This document shows positions 16,051-23,753 of a stretch of DNA of 36,172 nt, piece after piece. The DNA is from an uncultured Prevotella sp. (GTDB lineage: Bacteria > Bacteroidota > Bacteroidia > Bacteroidales > Bacteroidaceae). The stretch covers positions 1 to 36,172 of the forward strand of contig CAMWVS010000030.1 of NCBI GenBank assembly GCA_947177775.1, given 5' to 3'. Both the position numbers and the translations under genes were made by a program. Position 1 is the first letter of the stretch. Every line of letters begins with the position of its first letter. The notes below the pieces were generated by a model, which had not been told where the DNA came from, did not search any database, and saw only the letters and a list, made by a program, of their open reading frames with translations.

Positions 16051-16520
16051 TGGCGTCTGATCTTTATGGTTTCGCCACCGATGGACAGCAGACAGACGTC
16101 TGCGCCCAGCCGCGACATGTCAATCGTGACCACACCGTCAGCATCAGGCTTCAGCCCGTTCACCAGCTCCACGCCGCTCAGACTGTAGAGACGCAGCGGC
16201 AGTGAAGGGTCTTTCAGGGCGATGCGGATGAAACGTCCGTCACGCGAAAAGCTGCTGACACCGCTGTCGGCCGTAACGTCGGAGATGCCGGTATTTTCGG
16301 AATCGCCGAAAGTATATCTCCGGACATCCGACACCTGATAACGGTCGGAAGCAATCTGCATCACTCCGCCGTCGAACGTTATCTGCGGCATGGACGTCAA
16401 CGGAAACACGACGTAGCTCCCCGAAGCGAAATGAACCAGCAGACAGTCACGCTCACGAGCAGCCAAAGGTATGGCAAGCAGCAGAGCGAGAAGCAGCAAA
16501 ACGGTTTTCTTCTTTCTCAT
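16047..16520 (-). CDS. Exported protein with type IX-like C-terminus (157 aa)
   Basis: This 157-residue protein has a strongly hydrophobic signal peptide (MRKKKTVLLLLALLLAIPLAA). Residues 27-75 contain HFASGSYVVFPLTSMPQITF, the 'residue-string then P-x-ItF' motif frequent at the N-terminus of Prevotella and Bacteroides exported proteins. The last 50 residues (LPLRLYSLSGVELVNGL to ETIKIRRQ) resemble the C-terminal signal of type IX-secreted proteins, with the LYSLSG strand and terminal K-I-R-R. No enzymatic domain fits between them, so the protein seems to be mostly targeting modules. It is the first gene of the operon, with a promoter at 16658-16688 and a 4-bp overlap with the 707-aa gene. 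Confidence 0.82.
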   Translation of the reverse strand: MRKKKTVLLLLALLLAIPLAARERDCLLVHFASGSYVVFPLTSMPQITFDGGVMQIASDRYQVSDVRRYTFGDSENTGISDVTADSGVSSFSRDGRFIRIALKDPSLPLRLYSLSGVELVNGLKPDADGVVTIDMSRLGADVCLLSIGGETIKIRRQ

Positions 16521-16657
16521 AATTGCAGTAATCTTAACTTTGTATTTATTTCGTTTGTCGACTTATATCTATATTTCAGTTGTACATCTGTGACCGAGGC
16601 GGCCTTATCCGGCAAAACTCCCGCAAGTCACATCATGACGTCTATTCTTATCACCGA

Positions 16658-16688
16658 CAAATTTACATAAAAATAATGGATTTCACAA
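16658..16688 (-). promoter_or_regulatory. Promoter for the four-gene exported-protein operon
   Basis: The minus strand reads TTG (16688-16686), 20 bases, then TAAATTTG (16665-16658). The leader to the first ATG would be about 130 nt and contains a GC-rich stretch near 16595-16630 that could fold (TGTGAC at 16589-16594 against GTCACA at 16627-16632). Confidence 0.75.
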
Positions 16689-16885
16689 CCGGAAGGATAA
16701 AGTATTTTTGTTTCTTCCGAAGAAAAGCCAGTCACATATCAGAAAACGATTGACAAAAAGCCTCAAAAATGCCCTCTAAACAGCATCAGGAACGGGCACT
16801 TTTGAAAATATTTCACCGACGGGCGCAAATTCCTGAGTTTTACGCGTGCAAGCACAACCCGACGTCATGTTCACATCAGCCGCAA

Positions 16886-16975
16886 GTAGGGACATCGCTT
16901 TGCGATGTTGATTGAATATAGAGTTCTGCAACACCCTCTCCCTACAATTTCGTGGTTTCGCAACATCTTCCCTAC
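16886..16975. repeat. GTAGGGA palindromic element
   Basis: GTAGGGA at 16886-16892 faces two inverted copies, TCCCTAC at 16939-16945 and 16969-16975. Each copy is joined to a GATGTTG-like or GTGTTGC-like tail. A perfect short hairpin CATCGC-TTT-GCGATG lies at 16893-16907. The layout suggests a miniature palindromic repeat, a mobile-element remnant or an RNA hairpin. One more GTAGGGACA occurs at 12177-12185 in another intergenic gap. Confidence 0.65.
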
Positions 16976-17113
16976 GACGTCCATCATAATAAAATGATTC
17001 TGTTCGCTTATCTATCAGTCCTTAGTTTTAAAAATCAGCAGTTTAAAATAAATTGATGGAATACGGAATTTGACCAAATAATACATCCCCAGACAAAGAA
17101 AATCTCTTGATTT

Positions 17114-17145
17114 TTATGGATTGTCATAGGAATTGAGTAATTTTG
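17114..17145 (+). promoter_or_regulatory. Likely promoter for the lipoprotein gene
   Basis: TAATTTTG at 17138-17145 followed by CA is a good -7 box. The -33 region 20 bases upstream (TTTA at 17114-17117) is poor. The leader would be about 40 nt. Confidence 0.55.
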
Positions 17146-17189
17146 CACAAGGATTTAGATTATAATAACAGTATTAAACACAACAATTT

Positions 17190-17966
17190 ATGAAAGCTTT
17201 AAAATTCTGGTCAATGCTCTTATTGGCCATTACCACCGTAACATTCTTTGCCGCATGCGGAGGAGACGACGACGAACCGGAAACATCAACAAATCCCAAT
17301 GAAGTGACGAACGGAGGAGGAAGCGGAGACACCGGAAATCCTGATGCTACCGGCAGATATGAAGTAGGCCCGGCGGAACTGCTGTATGGCGCTTGGGGCG
17401 CTGCCGGACAAAAACGCTATGAATTCACACGTTCCGGAGAAGTAAGATTCTACTATGTCAATGAAGAGACGGGAGTGTTTGAATATGAGACGGATAAATT
17501 CTCCTATAACGAAGAAACGCATATTCTGGACATGGGAGAAGACTATGTGGACTTCGCCGTGACTGCACTCACTCCTACCCTCATAAGGCTGACCATACCG
17601 GAAGAGGGAACAAGCATGTTCCTCTCACGCATAAATGACAATGACGAAAACACAATCGGCCCGCTGTCAAAACTATATGGCAAGAAGCTGACCATGATTG
17701 GCGTAGCTACATTGGATGACAACCCGACAGTGATGACCCTGACCGTCAATGCAGACGGCACGGCCAGAATGACGGCCAACTCAATGGGTTTCACATATAA
17801 GTATACGTATGACGAAACTACACACAATCTCTGTATGTACATATACGGTGAGAAGACATATGACTTCATTGTTATCCGCCTTACTGATGATGTGCTGATA
17901 GTAAGAAACAGATATGTGGATGAAGGAGTGCAGAAAGTAATGGATATTGAATACAGAAACATCTGA
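17190..17966 (+). CDS. Lipocalin-like surface lipoprotein (258 aa)
   Basis: This 258-residue protein has a lipoprotein signal with lipobox FFAAC (Cys23). After the Cys comes GGDDDEPE, an acidic stretch like the signal that sends Bacteroidota lipoproteins to the outer cell surface. A Gly/Ser/Asn-rich linker runs to about residue 52. Two similar beta halves follow, starting ELLYGAWGAAGQKRYEF near 63 and LSKLYGKKLTMIGVATL near 155. The start of the first is like lipocalin-type domains in the neighbouring operon, though the direct sequence match is weak. No catalytic residues are seen. It is divergent from the exported-protein operon and ends at a perfect hairpin terminator. Function unknown. Confidence 0.85.
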   Translation: MKALKFWSMLLLAITTVTFFAACGGDDDEPETSTNPNEVTNGGGSGDTGNPDATGRYEVGPAELLYGAWGAAGQKRYEFTRSGEVRFYYVNEETGVFEYETDKFSYNEETHILDMGEDYVDFAVTALTPTLIRLTIPEEGTSMFLSRINDNDENTIGPLSKLYGKKLTMIGVATLDDNPTVMTLTVNADGTARMTANSMGFTYKYTYDETTHNLCMYIYGEKTYDFIVIRLTDDVLIVRNRYVDEGVQKVMDIEYRNI

Positions 17967-17992
17967 TTTGCAAGATATACCCGTATATAAAT

Positions 17993-18042
17993 GATTGTGC
18001 CATAATACCGCATTAAAACTCTAACGGTATTATGGCACAATC
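17993..18042. terminator. Convergent terminator with perfect 18-bp stem
   Basis: GATTGTGCCATAATACCG (17993-18010) and CGGTATTATGGCACAATC (18025-18042) form an uninterrupted 18-bp stem with a 14-base loop. It lies between the lipoprotein gene and the convergent kinase gene and probably stops transcription from both sides. Confidence 0.88.
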
Positions 18043-18072
18043 TGTTTATAATCAGTTTGATTTGATATCGCC

Positions 18073-19221
18073 CTACCCTTCCGAAACCAGCGGTATGAGC
18101 ACGCTGAAGGTTGAGCCTTCGCCATGGACTGATTCTACTTCGACGTCGCCTCCGTTCTTGACGGCAAAGTCCTTGCAGAGCTGCAGACCGAGACCGCTGC
18201 CTTCCTCGTTTTTGGTTCCATAGGTTGTCTTGCCGCTGCTGAACAGGCTGGCAAGGCGGTCTTCGCTGATACCGACGCCATGGTCACGGACACTGATGCG
18301 GGCGAAATCGCCGCTGCGCGCCACGGTGATGTCGATGGTGCTGTTCTCGTTACTGAACTTTATTGCGTTGCTAAGGAAGTTGCGTATCACGGTGTTGAGC
18401 ATGTCCGTGTCGGCATGGACCTTCAGGTTTTCCGTTCCGAGATTGCAGTTTAGCCGGATATGTTTCGTCTCTGCTATTATAACGAAGATGTCCACGACAC
18501 CGAGAACGACGTCGTTTATTTCGAAATCCTGATAGACAACGTTGAGACGTCCTGTCTGGCTCTTGGTCCATTTCAGGAGATTGTCCAACAGGCTGTGTGT
18601 CTCTTCCGACTCGCGGTTGGCCTTGTCTATCAGGTCGTAAAGATCCCGGCCTATCATGTCCGGCGAGACTGCGCTGACAAAAAGATTGAGCACCATGCGG
18701 ATGCTGGCCATCGGGGAACGGAGGTCATGGGCAATCACGGAATACATCTTGTCGCGGTTGCTGATTGTGTGGCGCAACTCCTCGTTCTGCTCCATGATTA
18801 TGCGGCGTGCGGCGACAAGCGAAATCTGCTGCATGACGCGCACGATGAGCTCTTCTTTATTGAATGGTTTGGTGAGAAAATCGCTCGCACCGACCTTGAA
18901 TCCCTGCACGAGGTCAGACGGGGTATTGAGCGCGGTGAGAAAGATTATGGGGACATTTGCCGTCTCCGGGTCATTCTTTAGAATTACGGCTGTATCGAAG
19001 CCATTGAGATCCGGCATCATGACATCAAGAAGAATCAGGTCCGGGCGCTCTGATTTTGTCTTTTCAATACACTCGCGACCGTTTGACGCCGTACATATCT
19101 GAAACTTCTCATTTGTCAACAATATCTTGAGCAAAAGGACATTGCTCACCACGTCATCGACAATGAGTATTTTATAATCGCTTCGGTTAATCTTGGATTC
19201 AAGCATTCCACTGCTTCCCAT
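18073..19221 (-). CDS. Response regulator-histidine kinase fusion
   Basis: This 382-residue soluble protein has the domains in reverse of the usual hybrid order. The receiver domain is first (about 15-135), with ILIVDD, phospho-acceptor Asp66 in LILLDVMMPDLNG and Lys118 in TKPF. A short coiled linker follows, then HisKA with His165 in SVIAHDLRSPM. The HATPase_c domain has NFLSNAIKFS, the G1 box VRDHGVGI and GSGLGLQL. Such proteins receive phosphate from another kinase and adjust their own kinase activity. No output or membrane domain is present. An internal ATG at codon 6 is also possible. It has its own promoter and is not in an operon with other genes; its partner is not in this window. Confidence 0.93.
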   Translation of the reverse strand: MGSSGMLESKINRSDYKILIVDDVVSNVLLLKILLTNEKFQICTASNGRECIEKTKSERPDLILLDVMMPDLNGFDTAVILKNDPETANVPIIFLTALNTPSDLVQGFKVGASDFLTKPFNKEELIVRVMQQISLVAARRIIMEQNEELRHTISNRDKMYSVIAHDLRSPMASIRMVLNLFVSAVSPDMIGRDLYDLIDKANRESEETHSLLDNLLKWTKSQTGRLNVVYQDFEINDVVLGVVDIFVIIAETKHIRLNCNLGTENLKVHADTDMLNTVIRNFLSNAIKFSNENSTIDITVARSGDFARISVRDHGVGISEDRLASLFSSGKTTYGTKNEEGSGLGLQLCKDFAVKNGGDVEVESVHGEGSTFSVLIPLVSEG

Positions 19222-19248
19222 TGTTTTCAGTTATTAGTTATTTAGTTG

Positions 19249-19279
19249 CAAATATACACTAAATATTCCGAAACGACAA
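19249..19279 (-). promoter_or_regulatory. Promoter for the RR-HK fusion gene
   Basis: The minus strand reads TTG (19279-19277), 20 bases, then TATATTTG (19256-19249) followed by CA. The transcript would start about 20-25 nt before the start codon. Confidence 0.8.
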
Positions 19280-19338
19280 TTTTTAATAATGTTTTTTGAA
19301 CATCGGCATACGATTAATATGCCGTCAAGGGAAATACG

Positions 19339-19392
19339 AAAGAGGCGGGAATACGGTCGGACTTTTTACTGTCCGACCGATTTCCGCCTCTT
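19339..19392 (-). terminator. Terminator after carB
   Basis: AAGAGGCGGGAA (19339-19350) pairs with TTTCCGCCTCTT (19381-19392) with one mismatch, and CGGTCGGAC pairs with GTCCGACCG inside. The hairpin lies 30 bp downstream of the carB stop codon on the minus strand. Confidence 0.8.
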
Positions 19393-19421
19393 GGCGAATG
19401 ATAGTAAGCGTGTCTGTTTTT

Positions 19422-22400
19422 TTACTTATACTCCGACCAGCTCTTGATGGCGATGCCCTCTATCGGCATGTTGCAGAAGGCGCTGATGAAAGCACTGGCA
19501 AGGCGACTGTTCGTGATGAGCGGGACATTGAGGTCGATGGCGGCGCGACGTATCTTGTAGCCATTGGTCAACTCGCCGGCAGAAAGGTCCTTCGGAATGT
19601 TGACAACCATGTCGATCTCGTGGTTGTGGAGCATGTCGAGAGCCTGCGGCTGACTGTCTTCCGACGGCCAGTAGACGATGGTGTTGTCCACACCGTTCTC
19701 GGTGAGATATCTTGATGTGCCGCCTGTGGCATACAGCTTGTAGCCGTGGGCCACAAGCATACGGGCAGCGTCGAGCATCTCAGCTTTCTGCTTGGCCGAA
19801 CCGGTGGAGAGAAGAATGGTCTTCTCTGGGATGCGATGGCCAACGGAAAGCATACTCTTCAGCAACGCGCAACTGGTGTCTTCGCCGATACATCCGACCT
19901 CACCGGTCGAAGCCATATCGACACCGAGCACGGGGTCGGCCTTCTGCAGACGGTTGAAAGAGAACTGGCTGGCCTTGATTCCCACGTAGTCAAGGTCGAA
20001 AAGGCTCTTGTGGGGCTTCTCTACAGGCAGTCCGAGCATGACCTTAGTGGCAATCTCGATGAGATTTATCTTCAGAACCTTGCTCACGAACGGGAATGAA
20101 CGCGAGGCACGCAGGTTGCACTCGATTACGAGAATGTCATTGTCGCGGGCCATGAACTGGATGTTGAACGGACCGCTGATATGAAGTTCCTTGGCTATCT
20201 GGCGGCTCACACGCTTAATCCGGCGCACAGTCTCGACGTAGAGTTTCTGCGGCGGGAACTGGATGGTGGCGTCACCGGAATGGACTCCGGCAAACTCGAT
20301 GTGCTCAGAAATGGCGTAGGCAATGATTTCGCCGTTCTTTGCCACAGCGTCCATCTCGATTTCCTTGGCATGCTCTATGAAGCGGCTCACCACGACGGGG
20401 TGGTCTTCCGAAACATTTGCGGCCAGCTTCAGGAACCGGTCAAGTTCCTCGGCGTTTGAACATACGTTCATGGCTGCACCGGAGAGAACGTATGACGGAC
20501 GGACGAGAACGGGGAAGCCGACACGCTTGATGAACTGGTTGATGTCGTCCATCGAAGTCAAGGCGCTCCATTCGGGCTGGTTGATGCCGTTGCGGGTGAG
20601 CATGGACGAGAACTTTGCTCGGTCTTCGGCGTTGTCGATGTCCTTGGCCGACGTTCCGAGGATGGGCACGCGCTGTTCGTCGAGACGCATGGCGAGGTTG
20701 TTGGGTATCTGGCCTCCGGTAGACACAATCACACCATGGGGATTCTCCATGTCGATGATGTCCATGACACGCTCGAAGGTTAGCTCATCGAAGTAGAGAC
20801 GGTCACACATGTCGTAGTCGGTTGACACGGTCTCGGGGTTGTAGTTGATCATAACCGAACGGTAGCCCTCCTTGCGGATGGTCTGCAACGCCTGGACGCC
20901 ACACCAGTCGAACTCAACGGAAGAGCCGATACGATAGGCACCGGAGCCGAGAACGATGATGGAACGCTTGTCGCCAAGGAAGTTGATGTCGTGGGCGACA
21001 GCCGAATAGGTGATGTAGAGGTAGTTGGTCTGTGCGGGATATTCGGCCGCCAGTGTGTCAATCTGCTTGACGTACGGCAATATACCGTAGCTCTTGCGCA
21101 GATTCCGGACCACGAGACCGGCCTTGGCCATGCTATTCAGTTCGGCCTCAAGACCGACGGCACGGGCTATCTGGAAATCTGTGAAACCATAGATCTTGGC
21201 CTCGCGCAACTGTTCCTTGCCGAGGTTGTTGATGCTCTTGAGAGCTTTCATGCGCTCGTCAATGTCGATGATGTGCTTGAGTTTCTGAAGGAACCACTTG
21301 TCTATCTTGGTCAGATCGTGTATCTGGTCGATGGTGTAGCCCTTGTGCATGGCCTTCGATATGATGAAGACGCGCTTGTCGGTGGGTTCGCGCAGAGCTG
21401 CGTCGATGTCGTCGATTTCAAGTTCCTTGTTCTCGACGAAGCCGTGCATGCCCTGTCCTATCATACGCAAACCCTTCTGGATGGCTTCCTCGAAATTGCG
21501 GCCGATGGCCATAACCTCGCCGACCGACTTCATCGACGAGCCGAGTTCCTTGTCAACGCCGCGGAACTTGCTGAGGTCCCAACGCGGAATCTTGCAGACA
21601 ACATAGTCAAGGGCGGGTTCAAAGAAAGCACTGGTGGTTTTGGTTACGGAGTTCTTCAACTCAAAAAGTCCGTAACCCATGCCGAGTTTGGCTGCCACAA
21701 AGGCCAGGGGATAACCCGTCGCCTTGGATGCGAGGGCCGACGAGCGGCTGAGACGGGCGTTGACCTCGATGACGCGATAGTCCTCGCTCTTGGGGTCGAA
21801 AGCGTACTGGACGTTACACTCGCCGACGATGCCGATGTGGCGTACGATCTTGATCGCAAGAGCACGGAGCTTGTGATACTCGCTGTTGGTGAGGGTCTGT
21901 GAGGGAGCTATGACGATACTCTCGCCGGTATGGATTCCGAGCGGGTCGAAGTTCTCCATGTTACAAACCGTGATACAGTTGTCGTAACGGTCACGCACAA
22001 CCTCATATTCTATCTCCTTCCAGCCTTTCAGACTCTTCTCGACGAGCACCTGGGGAGAGAATGAGAATGCCTTCTCGGCCAGCTTGTCGAGTTCTTCCTC
22101 ATTGTCGCAGAATCCGCTGCCGAGTCCGCCGAGTGCGTATGCGGCACGCAGGATGACGGGATAGCCCAACGTTGCGGCGGCCTTGCGGGCCTGTGCTATG
22201 GTTTCGCAAGCCTCACTCTTTATTGTCTTGACGTCTATTTCATTGAGCTTATCCACGAAAAGCTCACGGTCTTCGGTGTCCATGATTGCCTGCACGGGAG
22301 TTCCGAGCACACGGACATTGTACTTTTCAAGCACACCGCTCTTGTAGAGTTCAACTCCGCAGTTGAGGGCTGTCTGACCGCCAAATGCAAGCAGAATGCC

Positions 22401-22649
22401 ATCGGGACGCTCTTTCTCGATTACGCGCTCAACGAAATATGGCTGAACGGGAAGGAAATAGATTTGGTCTGCCACACCCTCAGAGGTCTGCACCGTGGCA
22501 ATGTTGGGATTGATAAGCACTGTGTAGACACCTTCCTCACGCAGAGCCTTCAACGCCTGAGAACCTGAATAATCGAACTCACCGGCCTCTCCTATCTTCA
22601 ATGCGCCCGAACCGAGCAGCAGGACTTTCTTTATATTCTCGTCTTTCAT
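19422..22649 (-). CDS. carB: Carbamoyl phosphate synthetase large subunit (CAD-like)
   Basis: This 1075-residue subunit joins ammonia (from CarA), bicarbonate and two ATP into carbamoyl phosphate for pyrimidines and arginine. It has two ATP-grasp halves, with the second beginning around residue 575, and a C-terminal MGS-like regulatory domain from about 945 (YKLYATGGTSRYL). Several diagnostic stretches match, from memory, animal CAD and CPS1 rather than E. coli CarB: GSGALKIGEAGEFDYSGSQ at the start, QIDTLAAEYPAQTNYLY in the middle, YRIGSSVEFDWCGV at the second half, SYVLSGAAMNV at 719-729 (E. coli has SYVLGGRAMEI), and RASRSFPFVSK. Substrate- and ATP-binding residues look intact. It starts 7 bp after carA and ends the operon. 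Length is normal. Confidence 0.96.
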   Translation of the reverse strand: MKDENIKKVLLLGSGALKIGEAGEFDYSGSQALKALREEGVYTVLINPNIATVQTSEGVADQIYFLPVQPYFVERVIEKERPDGILLAFGGQTALNCGVELYKSGVLEKYNVRVLGTPVQAIMDTEDRELFVDKLNEIDVKTIKSEACETIAQARKAAATLGYPVILRAAYALGGLGSGFCDNEEELDKLAEKAFSFSPQVLVEKSLKGWKEIEYEVVRDRYDNCITVCNMENFDPLGIHTGESIVIAPSQTLTNSEYHKLRALAIKIVRHIGIVGECNVQYAFDPKSEDYRVIEVNARLSRSSALASKATGYPLAFVAAKLGMGYGLFELKNSVTKTTSAFFEPALDYVVCKIPRWDLSKFRGVDKELGSSMKSVGEVMAIGRNFEEAIQKGLRMIGQGMHGFVENKELEIDDIDAALREPTDKRVFIISKAMHKGYTIDQIHDLTKIDKWFLQKLKHIIDIDERMKALKSINNLGKEQLREAKIYGFTDFQIARAVGLEAELNSMAKAGLVVRNLRKSYGILPYVKQIDTLAAEYPAQTNYLYITYSAVAHDINFLGDKRSIIVLGSGAYRIGSSVEFDWCGVQALQTIRKEGYRSVMINYNPETVSTDYDMCDRLYFDELTFERVMDIIDMENPHGVIVSTGGQIPNNLAMRLDEQRVPILGTSAKDIDNAEDRAKFSSMLTRNGINQPEWSALTSMDDINQFIKRVGFPVLVRPSYVLSGAAMNVCSNAEELDRFLKLAANVSEDHPVVVSRFIEHAKEIEMDAVAKNGEIIAYAISEHIEFAGVHSGDATIQFPPQKLYVETVRRIKRVSRQIAKELHISGPFNIQFMARDNDILVIECNLRASRSFPFVSKVLKINLIEIATKVMLGLPVEKPHKSLFDLDYVGIKASQFSFNRLQKADPVLGVDMASTGEVGCIGEDTSCALLKSMLSVGHRIPEKTILLSTGSAKQKAEMLDAARMLVAHGYKLYATGGTSRYLTENGVDNTIVYWPSEDSQPQALDMLHNHEIDMVVNIPKDLSAGELTNGYKIRRAAIDLNVPLITNSRLASAFISAFCNMPIEGIAIKSWSEYK

Positions 22650-22656
22650 CTTTTTC

Positions 22657-23733
22657 TTACTTCAGTTTTTCAACAAAACGGTCAAACATAAACTCTGTGT
22701 CAACAGGACCGGAACAAGCCTCCGGGTGGAACTGGCTCGTGAACCAGGGATTCTCTACGTGGCATACGCCTTCGTTGGAACCGTCGTTCATATTGACGAA
22801 CAGCTCGCGCCACTCCTTGCCGAGCGTACTGGCGTCCACTGCATAGCCGTGGTTCTGGCTTGTCACATAACATTTGTCCGTGCCTACCTCACGCACCGGC
22901 TGGTTGTGGGAACGATGGCCGTACTTCAGTTTATATATCGTGGCACCACCGGCCTTTGCCAACAGCTGGTTGCCCATGCAGATGCCGCATATCGGCTTTC
23001 GGGACATGTTCATCTGCCTGCGTATTATCTCAACGGCTTCCTCACACATATCGGGGTCGCCGGGACCGTTGCCGAGGAAGAGACCGTCGAAGTCCATTGC
23101 CGTATAATCATAGTTCCACGGGACACGTATCACTTCCACTCCGCGATTTATAAGACAGCGGATGATATTGTTCTTCACACCACAGTCAACAAGAACGACC
23201 TTCTTGCCGGCACCTTCATTGTAACGGATTATCTCCTTGCAACTCACACGATCCACGAAGTTCACTCCCTCGTAATCAGCCTGCGGGATGTTGTCGGGTT
23301 CGTCGTCAAACAGAATTTTGCCCATCATCACGCCATGCTCACGCAGTACTTTAGTCAACTGACGTGTGTCGATGCCTGTTATTCCCGGCACATGCTCACG
23401 CTTGAGCCAGTCGGCCAGACTTTCCACTGCATTCCAATGGCTGTACTCCTCACTATAATCGGACACAATTATGGCCGAAGCATAGATTTTGTCACTCTCC
23501 ATGAATGTGGCAAGCCCGTTGCTTTCTACTGTGAAAGGAGGGACACCATAGTTTCCGACAAGCGGATAGGTCAATGTCATCAGCTGACCAGCGTACGACG
23601 GGTCCGTCAAACTCTCGGGATATCCCATCATTGCCGTGTTGAAAACGACCTCTCCGGCCACCGGTTGGTCATATCCGAATGACTTACCATGAAATTTCGT
23701 TCCGTCTTCAAGGACTAATGTTACGTTCTTCAT
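22657..23733 (-). CDS. carA: Carbamoyl phosphate synthetase small subunit
   Basis: This 358-residue subunit takes glutamine and supplies ammonia to CarB. The N-terminal CPSase domain has GEVVFNTAMMGYPESLTDPS. The class I glutaminase domain has nucleophile Cys252 in CGICMGNQLL, and His and Glu in SQFHPEACSGP. As in CAD, the segment TSQNHGYAVD and NDGSNEGVCH is present. It overlaps nothing but lies 7 bp ahead of carB and 20 bp after the purF-like gene, so the three are likely one transcript. Start MKNVTLVLEDGTKFHG is typical. Length matches family norms of about 360-380. Confidence 0.96.
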   Translation of the reverse strand: MKNVTLVLEDGTKFHGKSFGYDQPVAGEVVFNTAMMGYPESLTDPSYAGQLMTLTYPLVGNYGVPPFTVESNGLATFMESDKIYASAIIVSDYSEEYSHWNAVESLADWLKREHVPGITGIDTRQLTKVLREHGVMMGKILFDDEPDNIPQADYEGVNFVDRVSCKEIIRYNEGAGKKVVLVDCGVKNNIIRCLINRGVEVIRVPWNYDYTAMDFDGLFLGNGPGDPDMCEEAVEIIRRQMNMSRKPICGICMGNQLLAKAGGATIYKLKYGHRSHNQPVREVGTDKCYVTSQNHGYAVDASTLGKEWRELFVNMNDGSNEGVCHVENPWFTSQFHPEACSGPVDTEFMFDRFVEKLK

Positions 23734-23753
23734 TATACTAATATGTCAAGCTT

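Larger units (their letters stand above)
16521..17189. other. 669-bp divergent intergenic region
   Basis: Between the exported-protein operon and the lipoprotein gene. From left to right it holds the operon leader and promoter (16521-16688), a stretch without recognised features (16690-16880), a palindromic GTAGGGA element (16886-16975) and the lipoprotein promoter region (17100-17150). No credible coding frame or RNA gene was seen. Confidence 0.6.
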
